Source: an uncultured Bacteroidales bacterium (GTDB taxonomy: Bacteria > Bacteroidota > Bacteroidia > Bacteroidales > P3). Taken from it: DNA of 49,825 nucleotides. Shown piece by piece: positions 8,022 to 16,300 of this stretch. The notes under the pieces are model-generated. The model was given only the letters and a program-made list of their open reading frames with translations. It did no database searches and was not told the origin of the DNA. The translations under genes were made by a program, and so were the position numbers. The DNA is taken from positions 1-49,825 of the forward strand of contig CAMVMF010000019.1 of assembly GCA_947168515.1 (NCBI GenBank). Direction: 5' to 3'. Position 1 is the stretch's first letter. Each line of letters begins with the position of its first letter.

Positions 8022-8438
8022 ATGAATATTGAAATACGTTATTACAGCAAGACCGGCCACATGAAGAAAATGGCCGGGGCGGTCTCCTCCGTGTTAGGAG
8101 TGGAGGCCAAGAGCGTTGAGGAGCCTGTCGTCGACGAGACCGACGTGCTTCTGTTGGGCTCCGCTGTCTATGCAGCCGGCATAGATGGTAAGATAAAGGA
8201 TTTTATTAATCAGCTGGACCCTGCCAAGGTCAAGAACGTGATTTGTTTCAGCTCCAGCGCCATATTGGAGTCGTCCTACGCTCAGGTGAAGAAATTGCTC
8301 GAAGCCAGAGGCGTGAAGGTCGACAGCCGCGAGTTCCACTGCCGTGGACAGTTTGCGCTGCTCCATCGTGGTCACCCCGATGCCGCCGATATCGAAAACC
8401 TGAAGGGCTTTGTCAAGGGGCTGAATCTGAAATGGTGA
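8022..8438 (+). CDS. Flavodoxin-like protein
   Basis: 138-aa single-domain flavodoxin fold. The N-terminal strand MNIEIRYYSKTGHMKKMA ends in the phosphate-binding loop SKTGHM. The next conserved strand-loop is LLLGSAVYAAGI, and CFSSSA is the third FMN-contact region. Expected to be a cytosolic one-electron carrier, probably serving the radical SAM enzyme immediately upstream. It is the last gene of the plus-strand redox group; its TGA stop is the first part of repeat C. Confidence 0.85.
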   Translation: MNIEIRYYSKTGHMKKMAGAVSSVLGVEAKSVEEPVVDETDVLLLGSAVYAAGIDGKIKDFINQLDPAKVKNVICFSSSAILESSYAQVKKLLEARGVKVDSREFHCRGQFALLHRGHPDAADIENLKGFVKGLNLKW

Positions 8439-8562
8439 GCACTAAAAATCATGCGTTTTATGTTTTGCCCTTACAGGGCGTCATTTGTAACCCACTCATT
8501 TACCCAAGGCGTTGCCATTGGGCTAGATCTGTTTAAGCCCTTTCAGGGCATTTCTAGAGGTT
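8432..8562 (+). repeat. REP-like repeat family C, copy 1 (three palindromes)
   Basis: About 130 bases found inverted at 44749-44880. It contains three consecutive palindromes: GCCCTTACAGGGC (8467-8479), CCCAAGGCGTTGCCATTGGG (8503-8522, imperfect) and GCCCTTTCAGGGC (8537-8549). The element begins at the last codons of the flavodoxin gene and includes its stop. The structure resembles REP/BIME elements mobilised by RAYT (Y1) transposases; no such transposase is in the window. Confidence 0.85.
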
Positions 8563-8599
8563 TCTAAATAGCAATCCATACAGATGCTGCTTTCTCTGT

Positions 8600-8628
8600 G
8601 TGCGGTGCCTTGTGCACCGCACTTTTTT
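8600..8628 (+). terminator. Rho-independent terminator of the redox group
   Basis: Perfect 9-bp stem GTGCGGTGC/GCACCGCAC with a 5-base loop, followed by six T. The 187 bases from here to 8815 hold no gene I can support. Confidence 0.85.
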
Positions 8629-8815
8629 GTCTTCCCGGAGCAAGGTCTCTTGTTGGTGTCGCTATTTGCCGATTTGTTGTTGGGGGAGGGGCTTTCAGTA
8701 TTGCCCCCTCCCCATTGTCGTGCCTGTATGGGACACCGGGTGCGCTAGAGGCAATCCCGCACGGTATTACGGAGAGCGTTGTTCTTCTCGCAACCGTGTG
8801 GCACGTTTTCGGCGG

Positions 8816-9673
8816 CTACTGGCCGAAGTGGAGCTTAAGGTCGTTGAGTTTTTTGTTTCTCATGCGGGTCCAAACTTCGGTAAGGAGCGCCTTGGTCGAG
8901 AGGGGGAAGTCTGCCTTCATCATCCAGTCGTAGTAGGCGGGCTCGTGTTCGAATACCTGCTCCAGGGTCTTGCCTTTGTGCTTGCCGAAATTGAATACTT
9001 CGCGGCCTTTCTCATCAAATGCGATGTGGCCGGCCAGGTCGGCCCATTGGTTGGCACGGCTGAAGCGGCTGAGCTGCTCCACATCGTTGACGACGGGCTT
9101 GCTCACCTTTCCGTCCGGGGCGGTGTACTCGGCATCCTGGTAGCGGTCCAGCTGGGCCATGAGCACCTCGTAGGTGGCAAGGGTGTCGGCATCGGCACTG
9201 TGGGCATTCTCCAATTCTTTATGGCAATAGAAACGATAGGCGGCCTTGAGGGTGCGCTGCTCCATTTTGTGGAAGATGTTCTGCACGTCGATCAGGCGGC
9301 GGGTTTTGAGGTCAAATGGGTAGCCCGCACGCAGGAATTCCTCCACGAGTAGGGGCACGTCGAACTTGTTGGAATTGTAGCCGGCCAGATCGGCATCCCC
9401 TATGAAGGCGGCAATCTCAGGAGCCAACTCCTTGAAAGAGGGTTTGTCCGCTACGTCGGCATCGCTGATGCCGTGGATGGCAGTGGTGAACTCGGGTATG
9501 TGCAGGGTGTTGCCTTCGGCATCAACGGGGCGCACCCGGTAGACACGGGTCTCGCTGCTTTGGTCAGGGTTGACCTTGTGAAGGCATATCTCGACAATGT
9601 GGTCGTGACCCACATTGACTCCGGTGGTTTCGAGATCAAAGAATACGAGAGGTTTTTGAAGGTTGAGGAGCAT
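8816..9673 (-). CDS. 3'-5' exonuclease, DnaQ/DEDDh family
   Basis: 285-aa exonuclease of the DNA polymerase III epsilon type. The DEDDh residues are visible: FFDLETTG (D13, E15), NSNKFD (D105), and NAHSADADT (H158 and D163). The exonuclease fold fills about residues 8-185. The C-terminal 100 residues contain a small module (FNFGKHKGKTLEQV, YYDWMM) often appended to Bacteroidota members of this family. Without a polymerase domain it is a stand-alone nuclease for proofreading, repair or RNA trimming. Its promoter lies in repeat A. Confidence 0.88.
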   Translation of the reverse strand: MLLNLQKPLVFFDLETTGVNVGHDHIVEICLHKVNPDQSSETRVYRVRPVDAEGNTLHIPEFTTAIHGISDADVADKPSFKELAPEIAAFIGDADLAGYNSNKFDVPLLVEEFLRAGYPFDLKTRRLIDVQNIFHKMEQRTLKAAYRFYCHKELENAHSADADTLATYEVLMAQLDRYQDAEYTAPDGKVSKPVVNDVEQLSRFSRANQWADLAGHIAFDEKGREVFNFGKHKGKTLEQVFEHEPAYYDWMMKADFPLSTKALLTEVWTRMRNKKLNDLKLHFGQ

Positions 9674-9692
9674 GATTGTTTTGTTATTAAGT

Positions 9693-9811
9693 AATTGTTC
9701 AAATATACTTTACATATAATTTCCATCTAATTGAACATTAATTATTATTAATGGATAATTAATGGTAATTCGTGTAAAAAAACATGCACATTAATTTTGG
9801 CTGCTGACTTA
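9693..9811. repeat. Dispersed repeat family A, copy 2
   Basis: Near-identical to 1-129, lacking 11 bases of the ATGGATAATTA-type tract. It ends with the same GGCTGCTGACTTA that in copy 1 contains the hydrolase stop codon, but here no gene ends at that point. Confidence 0.9.
9700..9707 (-). promoter_or_regulatory. Exonuclease -7 promoter box inside repeat A
   Basis: Read leftward, TATATTTG (9707-9700) matches TAnnTTTG and lies 27 bases before the ATG. A TTAG, one base off TTTG, is 19 bases upstream. The repeat therefore appears to carry the promoter. Confidence 0.5.
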
Positions 9812-9998
9812 TTAATGGAGTTAAGGTGATAAAGACTTGCTACTATTTTTGATGAGGGCTGTTGCTGTTGCTGCGGCTGGCGCGTTCCACTTGGGTGCGG
9901 TCTGCCCATAGCAGTTCGCTACGGAGTCTCCCTATAGTCTACTGCCTCGCTTTGGTGTGGCATTGCTTGTGAGCTGCTCGGGACCGCGATGGACTTTT

Positions 9999-10109
9999 GG
10001 GGACTTCTATTAATAACTTTTGAACACGAATTGCACGAATCTAACGAATTTATTAACTGAATCTTCATGCAGGCATGATTACGAATAAAACAAATTTGTA
10101 GAAGTCCCC
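9999..10109. repeat. MITE-like element with 11-bp terminal inverted repeats
   Basis: Bounded by GGGGACTTCTA (9999-10009) and TAGAAGTCCCC (10099-10109), perfect 11-base inverted repeats, with no coding capacity between them. TTTT flanks both ends and could be a short target duplication. A second copy, internally inverted, begins at 49629. The preceding bases 9812-9998 hold nothing I can identify. Confidence 0.75.
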
Positions 10110-10120
10110 TTTTTGCATTG

Positions 10121-10933
10121 TCAGCGGGTGGCCATGTGGATTTTGAGGAGGCGTTGAAGGAGGGGCTCGGCGAGGTCGAGGCGGAGCATATTGGCACCAT
10201 CGGATTTGGCCACGGCGGGGTTGGGGTGGGTCTCCATGAAGATGCCGTCGCATCCCACGGCCACGGCAGCACGGGCAATGGTACTGATCATCTCGGGGTT
10301 GCCGCCGGTGACGCCGGAGGTCTGGTTGGGACGCTGGAGCGAATGGGTGATGTCGACAACGACGGGCACGTGGTTCTTCTGCATCAATGGCACACTGCGG
10401 AAGTCGACCACCAAATCCTGATAGCCAAAGGTGGTGCCGCGCTCGGTGAGCATGACATTGTCGTCGCCAAAGTGGTTGACCTTTTCCACCGCATAGGACA
10501 TGGCCTCAGGAGAGAGGAACTGTCCTTTCTTGATGTTGACGCAGCGGCCTGTTTGGGCCGCGGCCTGCAGCAAGGAAGTCTGGCGGCAGAGGAAGGCGGG
10601 AATCTGCAGCACGTCGACATAGGGGGCGGCCAAGGCGGCATCCTCCTCGCTGTGGATGTCGGTCACCACGGGTATTCCGTAGCGGCTGCGGATGCTTTGC
10701 AGCACTTCGAGGCCTTCGCGGTCGCCGATGCCCGTAAAGGAGTCGATGCGGGAACGGTTGGCCTTGCGGTAGCTGGCCTTGAAGGCAAAGGGGATATGGA
10801 GCCGTTCGGTAATGGCCACCAGTTGCTCGGCTATGGCGAAAGGGCTCCGGTCGTCTTCTATAACACAAGGACCGGCAATCAGAAAAAAATTGCCGGTCTC
10901 AGTAAAGTGAAGGTTCTGTATTTTGGGATACAT
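10121..10933 (-). CDS. kdsA: 3-deoxy-8-phosphooctulonate synthase (KDO-8-P synthase)
   Basis: 270-aa enzyme joining phosphoenolpyruvate and arabinose 5-phosphate to give KDO-8-P, the first committed step to the KDO of lipopolysaccharide. Full length for the family. Signature stretches are FKASYRKANRS, DIHSEEDAA, QIPAFLCRQTSLL, KKGQFLSPEAM and VVVDITHSLQ. The loop LIAGPCVIE carries Cys23, which marks the metal-dependent class; the E. coli metal-independent enzyme has Asn there. Further metal ligands are expected in the THSLQ, METHPNP and KSDGAN stretches. Cytosolic. No other KDO gene lies beside it. Confidence 0.96.
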   Translation of the reverse strand: MYPKIQNLHFTETGNFFLIAGPCVIEDDRSPFAIAEQLVAITERLHIPFAFKASYRKANRSRIDSFTGIGDREGLEVLQSIRSRYGIPVVTDIHSEEDAALAAPYVDVLQIPAFLCRQTSLLQAAAQTGRCVNIKKGQFLSPEAMSYAVEKVNHFGDDNVMLTERGTTFGYQDLVVDFRSVPLMQKNHVPVVVDITHSLQRPNQTSGVTGGNPEMISTIARAAVAVGCDGIFMETHPNPAVAKSDGANMLRLDLAEPLLQRLLKIHMATR

Positions 10934-10949
10934 TACGTAACAATAGACC

Positions 10950-10987
10950 GACAGGTCAGGGGTTAGGCCTGACCTGTCAGCCTTTTT
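10950..10987 (+). terminator. Strong hairpin facing plus strand, upstream of kdsA
   Basis: Perfect 11-bp stem GACAGGTCAGG/CCTGACCTGTC with a 7-base loop, then AGCC and five T on the plus strand. The flanking genes are both on the minus strand, so it would stop only antisense transcription. On the minus strand it has no T-tract and would be an mRNA hairpin between the four-helix-bundle gene and kdsA. Confidence 0.5.
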
Positions 10988-10997
10988 CTAGTGTTAT

Positions 10998-11468
10998 TTA
11001 AAAGTTTGTATCAATCGAATCGAGGTCGTCTACCGCAGTCTCGCTGACAGAGTCCGTGTCGGCATCCATCTCGTCGCGGCGGCGGCTGCCACGCTGCAAA
11101 GAGATAATCAGCGCACCAATCATGCGGGTGAGTTCCATGAGGTACTCACGCGACTGATTGTTGGACTCCTCGTCGAGAAGGCCGGACTGAAATGCGATAG
11201 CCGTATAGACAATACACTCGCGGATGGCAGTTTTGGAAATCTTGAGGCAGTGCTCGAACTGGCTCTTGTTGCGCGAAGAGCCTTCGGCAATATTGAGCGC
11301 TATGTCATACGAAGAATGACAAAAAGAACTGATTAAACTGCGCTGTTTCTCGTTGGCAGGTTCGCCCAAATGGGCCATCAGCCATGAACAGTAGTCGGTT
11401 GATTTAGCGTAAATACGGAGGTCTTCGAAACGGAAGAAACTCACTGGTCTGTCTTGTGCATTGTCCAT
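10998..11468 (-). CDS. Four-helix-bundle protein (23S rRNA intervening-sequence type)
   Basis: 156-aa protein of the four-helix-bundle/S23 family. These small proteins were first seen encoded in 23S rRNA intervening sequences and are common as stand-alone genes in Bacteroidota; function unknown. Family motifs are FRFEDLRIYAKS near the start, LNIAEGSSR in the middle and the Glu-rich helix after SQFEHCLKIS. The start at 11468 (MDNAQ) is preferred over 11534, because the longer form would run into the upstream gene and adds residues unlike the family. The Asp/Ser-rich tail after residue 125 is probably disordered. Confidence 0.8.
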   Translation of the reverse strand: MDNAQDRPVSFFRFEDLRIYAKSTDYCSWLMAHLGEPANEKQRSLISSFCHSSYDIALNIAEGSSRNKSQFEHCLKISKTAIRECIVYTAIAFQSGLLDEESNNQSREYLMELTRMIGALIISLQRGSRRRDEMDADTDSVSETAVDDLDSIDTNF

Positions 11469-11517
11469 AGGGATAATAAGTCTGAAAGGATTAATAATAA
11501 AAATGTGCCGAATTGTT

Positions 11518-12501
11518 TTATTTGATTTCGGCAAAATAGTTCATGAATTGGGTGCGCATCAGCATGGATGCCTTGTCGTTGGCCTTCAGGGCCAGCTTGC
11601 CACGGAACTGGCTGACCTCCTCATAACCCTTCTGCTTCATCCAATCCTGGAGGCCTTTGTTAAGGTCGGCCATGTAGCCCAAGCCGTTGCGATAGAGGCA
11701 CGAGGCTACTTGGACGGTGTTGGCTCCGGCAAGGAGGAGTTTGACCACGTCGTTCCCGTCGGTGACGCCTGTCGAGGCACTAAGGTCGCAGCGGAGCTTA
11801 TTGCTGAGGATTGCCGTCCAACGGATGGTGTTGTAGAGTTCGGTGGGGGCCGTCAGGCTGTCGGCATTGCAGATGGCCTCGGTCTCGGTGTTGATATCGA
11901 GCTGCAGGGCCTTGTTGAACATGGTGATGCCCTGAATGCCCGACCACGAAAGCTGCTGCATGAACTTGGCCATGTCGGTGAAGTAGGTGCTCACCTTTAT
12001 GCTGATGGGGATAGTGACTGTCTTGCGGACCGACTGGATGATGTCGGAGAAAGTGCGCTCCACGTCGTCGGCCGAGAGGCTGGCATCAAATGGCATGATG
12101 GCCATGTTGAATTCGAGGGCATCGCAACCTTTGTCCTGGAACTGTTTGGCGTAGGTAATCCAGTTCTCATGGGAGAAACAGTTGATGCTGCCGATAACCG
12201 GTATGGAGAGGTTCTCCTTGGCCTGACGGATGAGTTCGAAGTGCTTGGAAATGGAATTGTCGGCCACATGTTGGGCTATATATTCGTAGCTGGCACCGTA
12301 GTTGCCAACGGGAGCAAACACGTGGGTGTTGCGTTTGATATCGTGGATAATCTGCTCTTCGAAAATGGACTTGAGAATCACGGCACCGGCTCCAGCACGC
12401 TCCAATTTGACCAGGTTGTCGATGTTGGATGTCATGCCACTGCTGGCAGCGATGATAGGACTTTTCAGTTCCATTCCGAGATATTTCACTTTCGTATTCA
12501 T
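11518..12501 (-). CDS. Dihydroorotate dehydrogenase-like FMN oxidoreductase
   Basis: 327-aa TIM-barrel protein of the dihydroorotate dehydrogenase-like group, distinct from true PyrD. The N-terminal block (LGMELKSPIIAASSGMT) and the AGAGAVILKSIFEEQI strand are typical. SASTGVTDGNDVVKLLLAGANTVQ-type residues near 240-265 form the C-terminal phosphate-binding region expected for FMN. It may oxidise a dihydropyrimidine-like substrate, but the catalytic base cannot be assigned with confidence. No pyrimidine genes are adjacent. Confidence 0.82.
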   Translation of the reverse strand: MNTKVKYLGMELKSPIIAASSGMTSNIDNLVKLERAGAGAVILKSIFEEQIIHDIKRNTHVFAPVGNYGASYEYIAQHVADNSISKHFELIRQAKENLSIPVIGSINCFSHENWITYAKQFQDKGCDALEFNMAIMPFDASLSADDVERTFSDIIQSVRKTVTIPISIKVSTYFTDMAKFMQQLSWSGIQGITMFNKALQLDINTETEAICNADSLTAPTELYNTIRWTAILSNKLRCDLSASTGVTDGNDVVKLLLAGANTVQVASCLYRNGLGYMADLNKGLQDWMKQKGYEEVSQFRGKLALKANDKASMLMRTQFMNYFAEIK

Positions 12502-12546
12502 TTCTACTATCTTTTTAGAGTATAATCATGATTAAAATCTAATTTG

Positions 12547-12554
12547 CAAAGATA
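12547..12554 (-). promoter_or_regulatory. Putative -7 box of the dihydroorotate dehydrogenase-like gene
   Basis: TATCTTTG on the minus strand, 46 bases before the ATG. No clear TTTG box at the expected distance. Confidence 0.4.
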
Positions 12555-12712
12555 TGCAAAAAAAGCAATAAAAACTTTTTTTAACCGATTTTTTTTCTTG
12601 GTAAAGATACAATCATTTGGTATACAATTGAATACAAAATGTTAAAAAATAAATTGTGTATAAAAATATGCCCAGTAAAAAAAATAATTTCGTTTCAATG
12701 GAAAAAAATGAC

Positions 12713-12720
12713 TAATTTTG
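12713..12720 (+). promoter_or_regulatory. -7 box of the TPR gene
   Basis: TAATTTTG matches TAnnTTTG, 30 bases before the ATG. A TTTC (12693-12696) lies near the -33 position. Confidence 0.45.
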
Positions 12721-12750
12721 CATCCTCGAAAATAAAAAAATATATATAGA

Positions 12751-13422
12751 ATGAAAGAGCAAAACGAAGAGAAAAATCTTGAGGTTAGCGGCGTTATCGC
12801 AAAAACCGAACAGTTCGTCGAGAAGAACAAAAAAACGATTACTATCGCTGTTTGTGCCGTTGTGGTGGTTGCTTTGGCCATTTGGGCTTATGTGGGTCTG
12901 TATGCTCAGCCTCGCCAGCTGCGTGCTGCCGAGGATATGTTCGCTGCCGAACAGTGGTTCGGTGAGGGCGACTTTGAGAAAGCCCTCAACGGCAATGACC
13001 AATATCTCGGTTTCACCGACGTGATCGACCAGTATGGCTGCACCAAGTCCGGCAACCTGGCCAAGTACTACGCCGGCATCTGCCAGCTCAACCTTGGCAA
13101 ATACAACGAAGCTATCGACCTGCTGAAGTCCTACAAAGGCAAGGATGCCTTCACCGGCGCACAGGCCCTGATGCTGATTGGCGACTGCTATGCCGAGCAG
13201 GACAATGCCAAAGAGGCTGTCAGCTACTACCAGAAAGCCGCTACTAAGGCCAACAACTTCATCATCAGCCCCACCGCCCTCTGGAAGGCCGGCATGATGC
13301 AGATAAAGCTGGGTGAGAAAGATGCTGCTGTCAAAAGTTTCCAACAGATTAAGGACAACTACCCTGAGAGTCCCGAGTACTCCGAGGCTGACAAGTACAT
13401 CTCCTACGCCGAAAATATGTAA
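12751..13422 (+). CDS. Inner-membrane TPR protein
   Basis: 223-aa protein with a charged cytosolic N-terminus, one transmembrane helix at about residues 30-50 (TITIAVCAVVVVALAIWAYV) and a periplasmic region with at least three tetratricopeptide repeats. The repeats are visible as YYAGICQLNLGKYNEAIDLL, LMLIGDCYAEQDNAKEAVSYY and LWKAGMMQIKLGEKDAAVKSF. The layout resembles YfgM/BamD-like helper proteins that assist envelope protein folding, but no specific partner is shown. Single-gene unit with its own promoter and a downstream terminator. Confidence 0.85.
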   Translation: MKEQNEEKNLEVSGVIAKTEQFVEKNKKTITIAVCAVVVVALAIWAYVGLYAQPRQLRAAEDMFAAEQWFGEGDFEKALNGNDQYLGFTDVIDQYGCTKSGNLAKYYAGICQLNLGKYNEAIDLLKSYKGKDAFTGAQALMLIGDCYAEQDNAKEAVSYYQKAATKANNFIISPTALWKAGMMQIKLGEKDAAVKSFQQIKDNYPESPEYSEADKYISYAENM

Positions 13423-13450
13423 ATCATCCTTTTACCATCATCATCATCCC

Positions 13451-13483
13451 AAGCCGTTCCCATTCTGGGAGCGGCTTACTTTT
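13451..13483 (+). terminator. Terminator of the TPR gene
   Basis: 12-bp stem AAGCCGTTCCCA/TGGGAGCGGCTT (one G-T pair), 3-base loop, followed by ACTTTT. Confidence 0.8.
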
Positions 13484-13828
13484 CGTATGCTCGTCATGCT
13501 GCTTTAGTCTTTCTTGCCACTGCTATCCGGTTCATCTCTTTCTTGGGGAGAAGTGGCCTGATGCGGCTTTTCTATTGTGGGACCAATGTGTTCGAAACTG
13601 CGATTCCCTCATGGCTGTTAAAAAGTGTGTCCCCCGTTGGTTGTTTCTCCGCAGTGATTCCCTCCTGTAGAGCCGAGAAGCCGTCCTACATAGTCACCAG
13701 AGCTTGGCACTGCCGAGGGTTCGAAGCAGCAGCATTGGTTTTTTGTCACAATAAAGCGGTGGCTCCTTGCTTGAGGATAACGGCAAGGGGTAGTCAGAAC
13801 TTGAGGCTAGGGCCTGTAGGCGAAAGGC
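13484..13828. other. Non-coding stretch between TPR and epimerase genes
   Basis: About 345 bases with no gene that resembles a known protein. A 97-residue plus-strand reading frame (13543-13836) overlaps the epimerase stop and has no recognisable motif. No repeat, RNA or promoter is evident. Confidence 0.5.
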
Positions 13829-14839
13829 CTAGATGACAGAAAAGGCGAAGACGGTGTGGCTGTTGTACGTCTGGCCGGGGGTGAGGAAGGCGTTGGAGGC
13901 GGGCCAATGGTTGTTGGGGCTGTCGGGGAACTTTTGGGTTTCAAGGCAGATGGCCGAGCGTCGCCCATAGGCTATGCCGTTCTTGCCACAGATGGTGCCG
14001 TCGAGGAAATTGCCGGTGTATACCTGCATGCCAGGCTCGGAGGTGTAGACATCCATGGCAATGCCTGTGTCGGGATTTGCCAGTCGGGCGCAGGGCACCG
14101 AGTCGTTGCCGCGGGTGTTGAGGACCCAGTTGTGGTCGTAGCCGCTGCCGTTGCGCAGCTGCGGATGGTCGGTGGCAATGTCGCGTCCCACGGCCTTGGG
14201 GGTGCGGAAGTCAAAGGGGGTACCGTCCACTGTAGCCTGAGGACCTAGCGGAAGGCTGGTCTCGTCGATAGGCGTGTACTGGTCCGCGTCGATGGTCAGC
14301 AGGTGGTTGAGGATTGTGGTGCGCCCGTCTCCGTTGAGGTTGAAGTAGCTGTGGTTGGTCATATTGATGACTGTGGGTGCATCGGTGGTGGCCGTGTAGC
14401 GGATGTCCAGCCTGTTGTCGTCGGTGAGGGTGTATGTCATCCGTACGCGTACTTCGCCCGGAAAGCCGTTGTCGCCATCGGGACTGACGAGGGTGAGCAC
14501 CAGCGAGTTGCGGCTGCTGCTCTCAACTGTAAAGAACTTGTACTGCCACCCTGTGGGCCCTCCATGCAGGCAGTGGGGTCCATTGTTCTGCGGCAGCTGA
14601 TAGGTCTTGCCGTCAACGGTGATGCGCCCATTGCCCAGGCGGTTGGCGTAGCGGCCTATGGCGGCCCCAAAGTCTGTCTGATGGTTCTGGCGCAGGTAGT
14701 CTTCCGGATGGTCGAAACCCAACACGACATCTTGTATATGTCCTTGGCGGTCAGGGACTAGTAATGACATGATGCGTCCACCGTAATTGGTGATGGAGGC
14801 CGTCATCCCATTCTTATTGGTTAGCACGAAAGTGTCCAT
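13829..14839 (-). CDS. galM: Aldose 1-epimerase (galactose mutarotase)
   Basis: 336-aa beta-sandwich enzyme interconverting alpha and beta anomers of galactose or glucose. The catalytic residues of the family are in place: the HGG loop (HCLHGG, near residue 96), the general-acid His in NMTNHSYFNL, and the base Glu in CLETQKFPDSP. ITNYGGRIMSLLVPDR is the usual N-terminal block. No signal peptide, so cytosolic. No galK/galT genes are next to it. The downstream minus-strand side (13828 and below) shows no terminator. Confidence 0.93.
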   Translation of the reverse strand: MDTFVLTNKNGMTASITNYGGRIMSLLVPDRQGHIQDVVLGFDHPEDYLRQNHQTDFGAAIGRYANRLGNGRITVDGKTYQLPQNNGPHCLHGGPTGWQYKFFTVESSSRNSLVLTLVSPDGDNGFPGEVRVRMTYTLTDDNRLDIRYTATTDAPTVINMTNHSYFNLNGDGRTTILNHLLTIDADQYTPIDETSLPLGPQATVDGTPFDFRTPKAVGRDIATDHPQLRNGSGYDHNWVLNTRGNDSVPCARLANPDTGIAMDVYTSEPGMQVYTGNFLDGTICGKNGIAYGRRSAICLETQKFPDSPNNHWPASNAFLTPGQTYNSHTVFAFSVI

Positions 14840-15057
14840 ATCTGTTGCGCTACTTAGTTTATATTTGTATTATGTTTATATTATGCCTATATTAGTTTTT
14901 ATAATCTAACCAATGATTATAACTGGAGCGAACATAGTTAATGAAATCTGCAATAGGAGTGGGGGTGAGGGGACGTTGTCCTTTAGTGGTGTTGGGAGAT
15001 TGCTTGTGTTGGGGACGCGAGCTTGAGGTTTTGCGTAGTGGGTTGGGAATGAGGTGA

Positions 15058-15510
15058 CTACGGAATGGCTATTTTGACAACAATCTTCTTTACGGGAGCG
15101 GGTTGGTCGACGCAGTGTTGCGGCTCGTGGGCATCGTGGGGGAAAAGGATGACGAAATAGCCATTGCCCAGTTTTACGGTTGCGGTGGGGTCGGTATGGT
15201 GGAAAAAAGCCACGTCGCGGCCAGGGTCGTAAGGCGAGGAACAGTTGAGTTCGTCGGTATGGCGCACCAGCACTTCCTCTTCTCCTTGTAGGAGGAATTG
15301 GATGTCGATATACTTGCGGTGGGACTCATAGCCGGCGGGGTTGACTTGTCGGGTGGTGTAGAGGTCGACGTTGGCGTAGTTGTCGCCCGAAAGCTGATGG
15401 CGACCTGGGGCGATGGTGTCAGCGGCTTGCTGGAGGAAATTAAGCCCCTCGGCAAGGTTGGGGAATAGGTTGGCGTAAAAAGTGCATTGGGATATGTGGG
15501 CGTAAATCAT
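15058..15510 (-). CDS. YhcH/YjgK/YiaL-family cupin-like protein
   Basis: 150-aa beta-sandwich protein of the YhcH/YjgK/YiaL family (formerly DUF386), linked in other bacteria to sialic acid and other sugar use, possibly as an anomerase or sugar-binding enzyme. Likely metal or ligand residues lie in SHRKYIDIQFLLQGEE, in AFFHHTDP, and in FPHDAHEPQHC. Cytosolic. It lies on the same strand as galM with a 218-base gap, so shared transcription is uncertain, but both are carbohydrate-related. Confidence 0.88.
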   Translation of the reverse strand: MIYAHISQCTFYANLFPNLAEGLNFLQQAADTIAPGRHQLSGDNYANVDLYTTRQVNPAGYESHRKYIDIQFLLQGEEEVLVRHTDELNCSSPYDPGRDVAFFHHTDPTATVKLGNGYFVILFPHDAHEPQHCVDQPAPVKKIVVKIAIP

Positions 15511-15625
15511 GTTATATCAGGGTTGATGAGGTGGAAAAGGGTGTTTGTGAAGGTGGGTATGATGTAATGAGTATGGGATTGTCGAGGCCGTTGACTTGTG
15601 GGGTGGTCGGAGTGTGTTGTTCGAC

Positions 15626-16186
15626 TTAGTATTCTATGATTTCGGTGAAGACGCGCCAGCCGGTGGCCTCTTTGTATTTCTCGTAGGTGCCGGTGGGGAC
15701 GCGCAGGGGGATGTTGATGTCGACTTTGTCGAAGGCAGACTCATCCAGTCGGGGCGGTTCTTGGGCCTGACAGACGATGTACTCGATGCGCTTGCAACCG
15801 TCGAAGGCGTACTCCTCAATTTTTTTGATGGTGCTGGGGAGTGTCAGCCGGGTGATGCGGTCGCACCCTTGGAAGGCGTTGTAGCGGACCGACACCACTG
15901 TGTAGGCCGTGGTGTCGTCGTCTTCTGGGTCGGCATCCTTGTCCGTGGAGCGGTCGGGGGTGACTACGTCGGGGATAGACACCTGGCCGCGGGGCTTGCT
16001 GTAGCCTTTCCAGGGGTTCTCTTCGGAGTTGGGGAAACTGACCTCCACGGTGGGGCCGTTCTTGCCGCCAGTGGTCAGTATGGAGAAATAGAGGGTGTTG
16101 CCGCCAATTTTTTTGGCAAAATCGTAGTCCTGCGCTGCCACGACCAGCGGCAGAAGCGTTAGTAATATGGCAAATAGTTTTTTCAT
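15626..16186 (-). CDS. Small secreted leucine-rich-repeat protein (BspA type)
   Basis: 186-aa protein with a signal peptide (cleavage after VVAAQ). An N-terminal FAKKIGGNTLYFSILT block, an acidic linker (DKDADPEDDD) and about two BspA-type LRR_5 repeats follow (YNAFQGCDRITRLTLPSTIK, YAFDGCKRIEYIVC). It ends with the usual capping motif RVPTGTYEKYKEATGW. There is no C-terminal sorting domain, so it is probably periplasmic or surface-released by another route. It is a short relative of the protein at 28189-31404. Confidence 0.82.
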   Translation of the reverse strand: MKKLFAILLTLLPLVVAAQDYDFAKKIGGNTLYFSILTTGGKNGPTVEVSFPNSEENPWKGYSKPRGQVSIPDVVTPDRSTDKDADPEDDDTTAYTVVSVRYNAFQGCDRITRLTLPSTIKKIEEYAFDGCKRIEYIVCQAQEPPRLDESAFDKVDINIPLRVPTGTYEKYKEATGWRVFTEIIEY

Positions 16187-16300
16187 ACTTCCAATAACGA
16201 GGAACTATTTATTTTATTGCCCCTGTCGGCAGAAGTATCTCGTGCTGAAGTAATGCCAGTGGCGAAAAAAGGAAAAGAGTTTCTGTGTTGGGCAGTTGTG

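Noticed and set aside
11461..12525. 354-residue open frame on the plus strand
   Set aside because: It is antisense to the dihydroorotate dehydrogenase-like gene, which has clear family motifs; the antisense translation has none.
13543..13836. Possible 97-residue gene in the gap before the epimerase
   Set aside because: No motif, overlaps the epimerase stop, and lies just after a terminator with no promoter.
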